A DNA stretch of 64,000 nt from Oligoflexia bacterium (GTDB lineage: Bacteria > Bdellovibrionota > Bacteriovoracia > Bacteriovoracales > Bacteriovoracaceae), in assembly GCA_015231955.1 (NCBI GenBank), contig JADGAN010000002.1, forward strand, positions 62,001 through 126,000, written 5' to 3'. The position numbers and the translations under genes are program-made. Below, piece by piece: positions 7,809-16,900 of this stretch. Under the pieces are notes generated by a model that was not told the origin of the DNA, did not search any database, and worked only from the letters and a program-made list of their open reading frames with translations. Every line of letters begins with the position of its first letter. Positions within the stretch are counted from its first letter, which is position 1.

Positions 7809-8945
7809 TCACCTCACCTGTTCCTTTTCTGAAGGGGTGTTGACATTGGAAATTATTTTTTCTTCAGTGGGTATTACCCGTTTTACTAACCCTAAACTAT
7901 CAAGTCGACTCAATATTTTTCTAGGGCATTTATTTCCATCGCGCTCAATAAAATCATTTACCACTTTAAAATAATGATGAGAGTAGATCGCACATAGTGG
8001 CTCACACCACTTTTTCTCTCGATTATAAAAAGATGTGGCCATTTTCGTATCATCATACTCTTTCATAAGTAGATCAACATTTTCTTGATTCATATACGGA
8101 AGATCAATGGCCAAAACAATAATGCCCCCATTAGAAACAGGCATCTTTTTCTTTGCACTTAAAATTCCTTTGAGTGGCCCCTCTACTTTTTCCCATTGGG
8201 GGTTATCATCATCGTCGAGCAAAAGATTTTTGCCAGCAAATTTATCCTCATGTGCTTGCTCTTTACGGCAAGAAATAAAGATATTTTCATTGTTAATTCC
8301 CACACTACTCAAGAGATCACAACAAACTTGTAATTGTGTTTTTGCTTGACCGTGATAGGCGATTTGTGTTTTGTCCTCTCCCATCCGCGAGCTCTTTCCT
8401 CCTGCTAACACCAGCCCCATCAATTTATCCCGACACCAATGGTAATCGCGCTTTCCTCCACTTTTTTCTAAGAGGCGTACCTCTTTAATGACAATATCCG
8501 AGGAGTAGGCTTTACACATATCATAGATAGTAAGTGCTGCAACCGAGGCCCCAGTCAGTGCCTCCATCTCTACACCGGTTTTAGCACTGCTTTTACTCTC
8601 ACACTCAATAACCACATGGCCATCGCGATTTAAATCGATATTAAAACGGCAACTCTCAATGGGAATTTGATGGCAAAAAGGGATAAGTTCATAATTCTTT
8701 TTAACCGCCATGGTGCCCGCAATAATTGCCGTTTGAAAAACTGGACCTTTGGGTGTGTAAAGCTCCGCTGTTGTTGCTGCGCTATGCTCATTGCTTTTGC
8801 TGGCAAGCGCTTCAATGATGGCATCAGGCAAGTATACTATACTTCGAGCACGTGCCACTCGAGTAGTTATGTGTTTGCTACTGACATCAACCATCTTGGG
8901 TACAATTTGTTCCGCTTTTTTTTCTAAATGAGTAAATTCCATCAT
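7809..8945 (-). CDS. Fused MoaC (cyclic pyranopterin synthase) and MobA (guanylyltransferase)
   Basis: 378 residues with two complete enzymes in one frame. Residues about 16-170 are MoaC: MVDVSSK, IAGTMAVKKNYELIPFCHQI, AKTGVEMEALTGASVAALT and KSGGKRDYHW. Residues about 175-378 are MobA: GLVLAGGKSSRMGEDK (GTP-binding loop), VEGPLKG, and DLPYMNQENVDLL. MoaC converts the MoaA product into cyclic pyranopterin monophosphate, and MobA attaches GMP to the finished cofactor, so the fusion joins early and late steps of the same pathway. The junction is only about five residues long, with no frameshift or stop. The gene lies between moaA and moaD. Confidence 0.93.
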   Translation of the reverse strand: MMEFTHLEKKAEQIVPKMVDVSSKHITTRVARARSIVYLPDAIIEALASKSNEHSAATTAELYTPKGPVFQTAIIAGTMAVKKNYELIPFCHQIPIESCRFNIDLNRDGHVVIECESKSSAKTGVEMEALTGASVAALTIYDMCKAYSSDIVIKEVRLLEKSGGKRDYHWCRDKLMGLVLAGGKSSRMGEDKTQIAYHGQAKTQLQVCCDLLSSVGINNENIFISCRKEQAHEDKFAGKNLLLDDDDNPQWEKVEGPLKGILSAKKKMPVSNGGIIVLAIDLPYMNQENVDLLMKEYDDTKMATSFYNREKKWCEPLCAIYSHHYFKVVNDFIERDGNKCPRKILSRLDSLGLVKRVIPTEEKIISNVNTPSEKEQVR

Positions 8946-8951
8946 TATCCT

Positions 8952-9893
8952 TTAACCTCCAATCTCATCCATACGATTACTAGAACTTCTCCGGCCAGCG
9001 TGCCTGCGCTGCTCTTTAATCTCCATCACCATGGGATACATCATACAAATTTCACTTTCACTGGCCCCGGCCAAATTAATCCCTTGAATATCCATCAAGC
9101 ATGTTCGTAAATTTCCATATTGGTCGAGTCGTAGTCGTGTGCAGTGATTACAAAAAGCACAACTCTCTGGTGTGATAAATCCGATTTTGGCCCCCTCTTT
9201 AGTGATCAGATAATAGGCAGTAGACGAGGGAACTCTCTCTTCACTAATAACATCATACGACTGATAAATACGCTCCTCTACTTCTTTTGCGGGAATGTAG
9301 TATTGATTAAACTCCTCTAGGGCCTTGCCAATTCTAATCAACTCTAAAAATCGTACCTCAACTCCATGCTCTCTTGAAAAATCCATAAAGCCGGGTAGCT
9401 CATCATCATTCACCCCTCGCAGTAGGACACAGTTGATCCTCACTTTAAAACCAAGAGCAATCGCCTCCTCAATATTAGAACGTACCAGTTTAAATTGTTC
9501 ACATCCCTCTTTCCCTCTACTAATCTCCCTAAAGCGATCCTCGCGTAAGCTATCGAGACTAAAATTAATATAATTACAATGATAATTTTTTAATTCCGAA
9601 AGCAGCTTTGGTGTAAATAATCCGTTTGTCGTAATCGCCAATTTTCGAAGCGGTAATGCATTTAAGGCCTCAACAATGCTCAATAAATCTTTTCTTAAAG
9701 TAGGTTCACCTCCAGTAATCCTAATTTCATCAATTCCCCAAAACTTCACTAAACTCTGGCAAATATTTACAATCTCAAACGCCTCCAGGATCCGTCCCTT
9801 AGAGGAATTACTCTTGGCCCGTCCTCCCCTACAATAAAGACAGGAGAACTGGCATTGGTCGGTAATGGAAAGTCGTAATTTATTTGTTTTCAT
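8952..9893 (-). CDS. moaA: GTP 3',8-cyclase MoaA (radical SAM)
   Basis: 313 residues from ATG 9893. The radical-SAM cluster is CQFSCLYC (Cys14, Cys18, Cys21), preceded by LRLSITDQ. The glycine motif ITGGEPTLRKDL follows. The C-terminal second cluster has the pattern CAFCNHCTRLRLDQYGNLRTC, and the chain ends in Gly-Gly as in other MoaA proteins, where these residues are needed for activity. It rearranges GTP in the first step of cofactor synthesis. The start is uncertain: ATG 9893 matches the family but has only a run of A upstream; an ATG at 9944 has GGGGAT upstream, adds 17 residues and overlaps moeA by 34 bases. Confidence 0.95.
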   Translation of the reverse strand: MKTNKLRLSITDQCQFSCLYCRGGRAKSNSSKGRILEAFEIVNICQSLVKFWGIDEIRITGGEPTLRKDLLSIVEALNALPLRKLAITTNGLFTPKLLSELKNYHCNYINFSLDSLREDRFREISRGKEGCEQFKLVRSNIEEAIALGFKVRINCVLLRGVNDDELPGFMDFSREHGVEVRFLELIRIGKALEEFNQYYIPAKEVEERIYQSYDVISEERVPSSTAYYLITKEGAKIGFITPESCAFCNHCTRLRLDQYGNLRTCLMDIQGINLAGASESEICMMYPMVMEIKEQRRHAGRRSSSNRMDEIGG

Positions 9894-9910
9894 CTTTTTT
9901 TTTATTTTTT

Positions 9911-11203
9911 TTAACGGTTCACCCACTGGTAATAGGGAACCCATAATTTTTCATCCCCAGGAGATAGCTCTTTAGATTTAAGCAAGCTCTCCCAGGAGAT
10001 CTCCACAAAACCATCTGTGCCTCTTAATGCCAGTTCATCCCCTGAATTGCGAGGGTAACAAGGCGTGGCAATAAAATATCCTTTTCGCTCACAAGCTAAC
10101 TTAACTGGAATAAAATGGCAAAACTCTTCTTGCAGTCGAAGCTCTTTCCAATAATCCCTTGGAAACTCTACCAAGCACTCCTCCTCACCATGAAGAAGCT
10201 CGCTCCAAGCTGTCACCAGATAGCGCCGGAGTACCATCAGCGCCGACAATGGATTTCCGGGAAGACCAAAAAGCAAGTCTCCGCCCAAACTCACACCAAA
10301 ATAAAAAGGACGCCCTGGTCTTTGCTGTACTCGATGGAAAAGCTTACTAACCTTTAGTTTCTCTAAAACTGTTGGTACGTAATCAAATTTTCCTTTGGAT
10401 ACCCCTCCTATAAGCAAAATGATTTTTTCTTTTCCTTTTTCTTTCCCTAAAATTTTTCCAATCCCCTTCTGCATCTCCTCTTCGTTGTCTTTAAGATGCA
10501 GCCAAGATATCTTGCTTAGGCCCAAAGCTAGTAACTCTTCTGCAATCACAAAAGGATTGGAGGCGCGAATGCGGTAATCATCCACCTCCACCTGTTCTTC
10601 TGGAAGAGCAATTTCATCACCAGTACTTACAATCACAACCTCCGGACAATAATTGACCTTCACATGAAAAATTCCCTGACTAAGCAAGACTCCCGTCGTC
10701 CCAGTACACAAAGGCCCCCCTCGCCTAAACAAAAGATCTCCTTTGCGATAATCACTCCCACCTCTTGCAATGTTTTGTCCTGGCAGCACATTATCTGGAA
10801 ATTGAGTTACTCTATCGGCAGCTATCACAATCTCTTCATAAGGAATGATCGCCATGCAATTTTCAGGAACCGGGGCGCCTGTCATAATCTCTATGGCGGC
10901 ATCTGTTGTTAGCTGCATTTTATTGCTAAGTGTATGCACGACCTCTTTGGCATCACCTGCACGAATTGTTCCAATAATTTGTAACCAAGAATTTTCTTGA
11001 TAGTTTTTACTGATCGCAATCCCATCCATCAATGCTTTTGCAAAGGGAGGAGCATCTCGTCTTGCTATGATATCTTCTGCAAGCACTCTGCAAAAGCTCT
11101 CTCGCTTAAAATTAGTAAGACATACTGCCTCTTGCATTTGCCACCAAGATCGGTTATTTATCTCATTCTTAACAACTGCATATGCATCTTTTACTATCGT
11201 CAT
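9911..11203 (-). CDS. moeA: Molybdopterin molybdenumtransferase MoeA
   Basis: 430 residues; inserts molybdate into adenylylated molybdopterin. Domain motifs in order: RRDAPPFAKALMDGIA (normally PPFxxSAMDGYA), EIMTGAPVP, VSTGDE, IGGVSKGKFDYV, QQRPGRPFYFG and FGLPGNPLSALMVLRRYL. The length is slightly above the usual 400-410. As first gene of the leftward operon it sits downstream of a 216-base divergent intergenic region with a perfect inverted repeat. No mogA/moaB-type adenylyltransferase is visible in the window. Confidence 0.95.
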   Translation of the reverse strand: MTIVKDAYAVVKNEINNRSWWQMQEAVCLTNFKRESFCRVLAEDIIARRDAPPFAKALMDGIAISKNYQENSWLQIIGTIRAGDAKEVVHTLSNKMQLTTDAAIEIMTGAPVPENCMAIIPYEEIVIAADRVTQFPDNVLPGQNIARGGSDYRKGDLLFRRGGPLCTGTTGVLLSQGIFHVKVNYCPEVVIVSTGDEIALPEEQVEVDDYRIRASNPFVIAEELLALGLSKISWLHLKDNEEEMQKGIGKILGKEKGKEKIILLIGGVSKGKFDYVPTVLEKLKVSKLFHRVQQRPGRPFYFGVSLGGDLLFGLPGNPLSALMVLRRYLVTAWSELLHGEEECLVEFPRDYWKELRLQEEFCHFIPVKLACERKGYFIATPCYPRNSGDELALRGTDGFVEISWESLLKSKELSPGDEKLWVPYYQWVNR

Positions 11204-11272
11204 GTGTGATCCTCACTTGCTCCTAAGCTCGTAATAATGCTGAATTAAGAAAACAAATACAATCTTAACCGG

Positions 11273-11295
11273 CCTCTTAAGATTTACTTAAGAGG
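11273..11295. promoter_or_regulatory. Perfect 9-bp inverted repeat upstream of moeA
   Basis: CCTCTTAAG-ATTTA-CTTAAGAGG, nine pairs with a five-base loop, about 70-90 bases upstream of moeA and 125 bases upstream of the divergent RRM gene. No T-run follows on either strand, so it is more likely an operator or a leader-RNA hairpin than a terminator. Several further TTAAG elements lie on the moeA side. Confidence 0.5.
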
Positions 11296-11352
11296 GGATA
11301 ATAGCACAAATAAAGATTGACTGAAAAATAAATTGCCCCTAGACTTTACTAC

Positions 11353-11380
11353 TTTAGTGAACCGAATGGCGGTGTATAAG
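11353..11380 (+). promoter_or_regulatory. Possible promoter of the RRM-protein gene
   Basis: TTTAGT at 11353-11358, a 16-base spacer, and TATAAG at 11375-11380. It would leave a leader of about 33 bases before the ATG at 11420. Confidence 0.4.
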
Positions 11381-11419
11381 GAAACGTAAACGATTCATTT
11401 TTTTCAAGGACTCGGTACT

Positions 11420-11809
11420 ATGGCAAAAATTTATGTAGGTAACTTAGCGTGGGGTACAACAGAAGAGGATTTAGCAAGCCTGTTCTCCCAGTATGGGACA
11501 GTTGAAAACGCTAAAATCGTCAAAGATCGCGAGACCGGCCGTTCAAAAGGCTTTGGTTTTGTCGATATGGCCACTTCAGAAGAGATGGAAAAAGCTATTT
11601 CTAGTTTAGATGGAACAGATTTCAAAGAGCGTACCATCAAAGTTAGTGAAGCAAAATCTACTAATGAGCATGGTGGAGGCAACAGCGCTGGTGGAAGACA
11701 AGGCGGCGGCGGCGGCAATTTTAGAAGAAGAAGTGGCAGCGGCGGCGGCGGCGGCGGTGGAAACTCCGATTTCAATAGAAGAAAAAGCAGCTATCGTTTT
11801 AATTCATAA
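11420..11809 (+). CDS. RRM-domain RNA-binding protein with Gly-rich tail
   Basis: 129 residues. One RNA-recognition motif fills residues 3-78: RNP2 is IYVGNL and RNP1 is KGFGFVDM, both with the aromatic residues that stack on RNA bases. The tail (about 85-129) is rich in Gly, Arg and Ser, with runs of five and seven glycines, resembling the cold-induced RNA-binding proteins of cyanobacteria and other bacteria. The gene appears monocistronic. AAGGA lies about 11 bases before the ATG. The tail is encoded by GGC repeats prone to in-frame length change. Confidence 0.93.
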   Translation: MAKIYVGNLAWGTTEEDLASLFSQYGTVENAKIVKDRETGRSKGFGFVDMATSEEMEKAISSLDGTDFKERTIKVSEAKSTNEHGGGNSAGGRQGGGGGNFRRRSGSGGGGGGGNSDFNRRKSSYRFNS

Positions 11810-12017
11810 TACATTGAGATATCTAGTTTGGTTTTTTAGTGTTTGTTGGTGCCGTTTTCTCAAGTAATTTTTAATCTTGAAACGTTACGCCATCTTATAC
11901 ACTGTAGGCATCAACAATCCCTAAAAAATTTAAATTTTATCTTGGCCTTTCTAGGCTTTAAAAAAGATCTGGCCCTTGCTAAAATCAATCTGTGTTATCC
12001 ATTGTTAAGGAGGGCCC

Positions 12018-12776
12018 ATGATGGAGACGCTTTCACATACAATAGAACTTCCATCAAAAATTCACCACTTTCCCACTCACCATAATTTAGGGAACTCTGT
12101 TTTAGGAACGCCCATCGGCTACTTTACCGTAGGGCACGGATCCAAACAGATCTTAATCATGAGTGGGCTGCATGGGGATGAATTTGAAGCACAAATTCTT
12201 TTAGATGCCATTTTCAGAGAGCTGATCACCACCCAACATTTTGCTCGCTATTTTGAAAGCTGGACTATTGCCATTTTGCCAGTGGCAAATCCTGACGGTG
12301 CTCATTTACGACAACGTTGGAATGCCAATCTCGTTGACCTCAATCGCAATTTCCCAACGAAAGATTGGAATCCAGCGCCGCTAAAACCTCGCTATACGCC
12401 AGGTCCTGCTCCTGCAAGTGAGCCTGAAACAAAAAATATCATCACTCTTATCAAGGGCCATCGCCCTATTTTAGTGCTAGATATCCACTCCTTTCAAACT
12501 TCAGCAGTACTACCTTGCCTACCCTCGAAAAATCGTTTCCCTTGCGATGGTGACCTGCTTGATCACTTGATTAAAAGGCTTGCACATAATCTTCATGTTC
12601 CGATTGGCGATGAGGTGCTTGGTTACGAAACTGCTGGTGGTAAGCACACTTGGTGCCAAGAGCAAGGAATCCCAGAGATCACCTTAGAGGTAAAAAGAAA
12701 TATTAATCATCAAGAAATTGTTGAACGCTACTTAGGGCCTACCATCCTTTTCCTTGATGACTTTCTTCATGCATAA
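12018..12776 (+). CDS. M14 zinc carboxypeptidase, MpaA-like
   Basis: 252 residues without a signal peptide. Zinc ligands are visible as SGLHGDE (His52, Glu55) and LDIHSF (His157), and the catalytic Glu is in EITLEV (Glu224). The stretch NPDGAHLRQRWNANLVDLNRNFP is characteristic of the MpaA branch, which cleaves the gamma-D-glutamyl-diaminopimelate bond of murein tripeptide in the cytoplasm during wall recycling. A succinylglutamate-desuccinylase-like role cannot be excluded. AAGGAGG precedes the ATG with good spacing. In a predatory or scavenging bacterium it could help degrade wall peptides taken up from prey; that is inference. Confidence 0.85.
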   Translation: MMETLSHTIELPSKIHHFPTHHNLGNSVLGTPIGYFTVGHGSKQILIMSGLHGDEFEAQILLDAIFRELITTQHFARYFESWTIAILPVANPDGAHLRQRWNANLVDLNRNFPTKDWNPAPLKPRYTPGPAPASEPETKNIITLIKGHRPILVLDIHSFQTSAVLPCLPSKNRFPCDGDLLDHLIKRLAHNLHVPIGDEVLGYETAGGKHTWCQEQGIPEITLEVKRNINHQEIVERYLGPTILFLDDFLHA

Positions 12777-13067
12777 CCGCTCCCACATGTAAGATTTTGC
12801 ATTTTTCACCCGCTATCAAAAAAAAAAAAACAAGAGTCAAAACGCCACCATTAAAAAAAAATCTCCACACAGCAAAGATCTCTTTAGACACATTTCAAAA
12901 ACATTTTCGAGTGGTGCCATTTTTCACCAGTAAGCACGCTTATCTCAAGCATGCAGAGTAAGTATTTTTACATTGAGAACTATCTGCAAAAAAGTTAATC
13001 CTATATACGAAGAACATTTCTGTTCTATGTAACTTTGATAACAAGTAGTTTTTAAAAGGAGACGAAA
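12777..13067. other. Intergenic region with palindrome before lipoprotein gene
   Basis: 291 bases without a convincing gene. It contains a long A tract (near 12820-12835) and a second A tract. A palindrome AGAACA-TTTC-TGTTCT at 13011-13026 lies 42 bases before the lipoprotein start, where an operator or leader hairpin would be expected. A second imperfect repeat GGTG-N7-CACC lies near 12912-12930. Confidence 0.4.
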
Positions 13068-13835
13068 ATGAAAAAACAGTTAAAATCTTTGTTACTCGTT
13101 TCAATGCTATCCTTAGTATCTTGCTTTGGTGGTGGCAGTGGTAGTGTTGGCGGCGGCGGCGGTGGCGGTGGCGGTGGTAGCTACTCCAGTAATGCTGATA
13201 AGTTTGTCAGTGCCCTTAATGCTTACTATGGCACAAGCTACGGCGATAAAATTCGCCTGGTAAAAGAGCATGGTCAAGAGGCTTATGAATATTGTGTTAT
13301 CTATGATGACCGCAGCAACCAATATGTTGCTTACAACTTATCAGGCTACTATCCTGGCATGAGCATTGGCTCCTACCTCTCTTCAGCAGGAAATAGAGAC
13401 ATCATCGGTAACCTTGAGTATACATCCTATGGCACATACTATAGTTGGGCCTACGACATTCATTTCGAAGAAACTGCTGCTAGTGCAAAAGATCTCGAAA
13501 AAGTTGGTGCCTTCATTCAAGAGAAGAAAAACGTTGCTATGGGTGAGAAAATTGCTGCTGAATTTGGTTTAAGCGAAGATCGCGGAATTCAAATTGCAAA
13601 ACTTGCAAGCCAGTGGGGAGCGCTTAAGAAGAAAAGAACTCTCACCTCTGCTGATGCCCATGCTTTCTCCAAGCAAGTTATTGGTGTAGATCTTGAGACA
13701 GCGACAAAAGCATTCAAAAAATCCCTTGAGGGTGACAAAACTGACCTCAATGCACTTTTTGATAAGGCCGCTGAAGTTAACAACACCACTCCAGAAAGAA
13801 TTAACAAAATTTTCAATGAGCTATTGAATAAATAA
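13068..13835 (+). CDS. Lipoprotein with polyglycine linker
   Basis: 255 residues. Lipobox LVSC (Cys19) follows a basic, hydrophobic signal. Directly after the lipidated Cys comes a Gly/Ser linker with ten consecutive glycines, then a Tyr-rich domain (about 40-140) and a helical charged domain (about 140-255, ending in ERINKIFNELLNK). I do not recognise either domain. AAAAGGAG before the ATG and a strong terminator after the stop suggest a well-expressed single-gene unit. Likely anchored in the outer membrane, with the linker holding the domain away from the bilayer. Confidence 0.85.
   Translation: MKKQLKSLLLVSMLSLVSCFGGGSGSVGGGGGGGGGGSYSSNADKFVSALNAYYGTSYGDKIRLVKEHGQEAYEYCVIYDDRSNQYVAYNLSGYYPGMSIGSYLSSAGNRDIIGNLEYTSYGTYYSWAYDIHFEETAASAKDLEKVGAFIQEKKNVAMGEKIAAEFGLSEDRGIQIAKLASQWGALKKKRTLTSADAHAFSKQVIGVDLETATKAFKKSLEGDKTDLNALFDKAAEVNNTTPERINKIFNELLNK
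13149..13178 (+). repeat. GGC/GGT triplet repeat encoding polyglycine
   Basis: About ten consecutive glycine codons of GGC and GGT just behind the lipidation site. Slippage would change linker length in frame. Confidence 0.85.
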
Positions 13836-13887
13836 GACATCCCTTCCTGGAGACCAATTGAATACATAGACAAAACCAGGGATGGTG

Positions 13888-13922
13888 GGCCTATTTACCT
13901 CGGTAAGTAGGCCTTCTTTTTA
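13888..13922 (+). terminator. Strong rho-independent terminator after lipoprotein gene
   Basis: GGCCTATTTACC-TC-GGTAAGTAGGCC gives a 12-pair stem with one G-U pair and a two-base loop, followed by TTCTTTTTT. The next gene starts only about 23 bases after it, so it may act as an attenuator for the downstream operon. Confidence 0.9.
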
Positions 13923-13944
13923 ACAATTTTTTGAGTATAAAAAA

Positions 13945-16900
13945 ATGAAAAAAAACATAATAAATTTACAAAATTCTGTTCTCTGCTTTTTACTACTAAC
14001 CATTACTGCTTTTGTTCACGCAGAGACATCCTTTCTTCCGGGACTTGTACCAACAGAGTATGGATTAGCTCCCGCAAGCGATCTTATCTACAATGGAAAG
14101 ATGCTTACAAGTGATGAGGCCCATCAGCTCTATCTTGGCAGCAATGGAAAAATGGATCTCTCCTTACTCAATCCCGATGATAGCTCTCCGTTGTGGAAAA
14201 ACCTTCCGCCAAGAGCACTTAATATCCATGATAATAGCAAAGAAATAAAAGTAAATGCAGACGATTTACTAAAATATATGGATCAAGTTCCTTCTAGAAG
14301 TGGTAACTTTCGATTTACAGTGAGTGCGGATCACAAGGCCTACACTATAATGCTTAGTAAAAATATCCACAATGTACTCCTGAAAAAATCCCTATTGCAA
14401 AAACTTGGATATACAACTCCACCTATAAAATACCTCCCTAAAATAAAACTTAAGTTTACTTCCTCTATGGAAAAAGAACTCTTTATGGAAAAGATGGCCG
14501 AAAGCACTTTTGGTGATCCTGGACGTTGGATCATCAATTATCGAGACCATCTACGGGCAAAAAAGGATCTTGAAGAAGTTGATGAAAATAAAGATAATAA
14601 CGACGATGAAGATAAGGATGATGAGGAGGAGAAAGAAGAGAGCGGCGATGATGGCATTGATCCTGATGATGAAAATGAAGTTACTGTAGATGGGCCACTT
14701 GCTGATAGTGATGAATTACTACTTCAAGATCTCATCATCATGGAAGATCAAAATCACCTCTATAATTTAGCAATTGGATACCTTCCATCTCAAGTAATCC
14801 AAGGTCGAAGAGTCTTAAATTCACTACTCATTCCCTACTCTTTGGTTGAAGTTCCAGAAAGCTTAAACCTCTTTGCATGGCATGTAGGTCGCGTTGTTAA
14901 TAAACAGATCGATTTTGGGTACGAATCGGCCGAGGAGTTTACCACAAGTTATGAAGATGCTCGCTGGATTGCAAGAAGAGTATTAAAGCTTACACGCGCT
15001 GATTTTGAGGAGATCGTGGCAAACGCCTACTATCCAGAGGCGGTGGCAGCTCTCTTAGTTGAAAAATTGCTCTCCAGAAGAAACCATCTTGCTAAAATAT
15101 TAAACTTAGAAAATGAGAGCAGTGAAATCGCATTTGATCCAGAAATCACTATTGATCCCTATTTAAGAGACGGCAAAATAATCAAAGAGAAGTGGGAAGG
15201 ATACGCCTCTCGCTTTTCCTATGGCGATCCCAACTCCCCCTTATCGCGAAGTGAGTTGTTTGCCTTTGCCAAGTCAAAGTTCATCTCTACAGGTATAAGC
15301 AATTTAATCACTTTAGTGAACAAGCATCTTCCTCATACCGATATCGAATCGGCCCTCTTCCAGCGCCAAGAGGATCTCTTTTTTAAACAACTTGCTGAGT
15401 ATGCCGTTACAGGAAAAGTGACTCCTGTTCCCTTAGGCATATGGGCCACGCCCATTGCAGGGATTAATCTCATTGCCTCTCGCGAGATCATTGCCGGTAG
15501 CTATCTTGGAACAGATAATGTGATTCAGCTCGCCGATTCAGTTGGTCTTAGTGTCGATGCGGGGGCCTACCTCCGAGTAGAAGGTATGCAATACCCCATC
15601 AGTGTCACCGGGAAAGCAATGGCCACGATCAATCGCATCTACTCCCACTTACGACCGATTAAAAGTTTTAAGGCCGGTCTTCGCTATCCTTATAAAAATC
15701 TCTTTGTTCCCTATTTTCAAAGAAAGCTTGGACACTTCTTTGATGAGATTTTAACTGGTGATTTTGAAAAACTTCAAGAAAAAGAGCGCAAGAAAATCTT
15801 AGAAGAGATGATGTTCCACTTTAAGGAGCAGATGCAAGTGGGCGAATCGATCCTGATCAGCGACGCTGTCGGAGGAGGAGTTAACCTTGCGGTTGGCAGC
15901 GGTTATACGCGAATGGTGGAAGCGCAAGCGGCCTTTGGTGCATCTCTGGTGGTACTCTCACGCCTGCACATTCATAGAAAAGATGAGAATACGATTCAAA
16001 TTTATAAAGATTTGGGAAATGTTACCTCTCTGGTTGTCTCTTTCCAATTAAAAACCTTGATCCCTGTGCTCTCAGTCAGCGCCAAGTGGAGCAAAGGTAG
16101 TGCAAAATGTAAGTTTTACTCTTTAAACATCAATGAGAATGAAAAAGAAAATCCCCATCTTATTAAAAATTTAAAAGCACTGCGCACTCTCTTTTTGAAT
16201 AACTCCCTAGAGCTTGCCTCCACTGTCAAAAAACCGTATCGCCTGATAAACCGTTTCACCCAAGGGGTGATTAAAGGCAATGTCCTCTTCTTTCAAGCAG
16301 GGCGTATGACTTTAAATACCAAGCTTACCATTATCCATCCCAGTGGTGCGCGCAGAGATTTTTTTAGGGCGCAGGCGATGAAGAGACGTGGGCTTAACTT
16401 TGAGCAATTTAGCATCGATGCCGTTAATAGTATTTTACGCGATTATGCAGAGTGGGACATGCATCTCGATCGCGCTACTGGTGATAGTCCTGCAGATAGT
16501 ATCAAGGGCAGCTCCCTTAATATGACCGTTAACTATGAAGGGGAGATAAAAAATAAACGCGGAGAAAAAGGTGATATTGAAAATCGCTTTGCCCTCATTA
16601 GCAAAACCTGGAGAGGATGGTCGATTAGTCGCGAGAGCGCAGAAAATATTATTAAGCAAATTAATCAAAAATTTAAAATCGATTTTTATCCAGAAAATGC
16701 ACTAGCACAAACAAATAAAATTTTCTTATACAATATCAGCATGGAAATTTACCTCTATGAAAAGGCCCTGCTGCACTTTATGAATTTAAAGGAGAGCAAA
16801 GTCTCCTCCATCTTCTCTCGTCACGTGCTTGGTGTTGGTGACTTGATTAAGAAATGGCGTTTTATGCATGAGTGGAGATCCGCCAAGAACGATCTTCGTT

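Noticed and set aside
11204-11272. Moco riboswitch before moeA
   Set aside because: The leader is too short and shows none of the multi-stem pattern; only a single hairpin is visible.
13011-13026. AGAACATTTCTGTTCT as a LexA-type box
   Set aside because: The spacing between GAAC and GTTC is six, not the four of Gram-positive LexA boxes, and no SOS gene follows; kept only as a palindrome.
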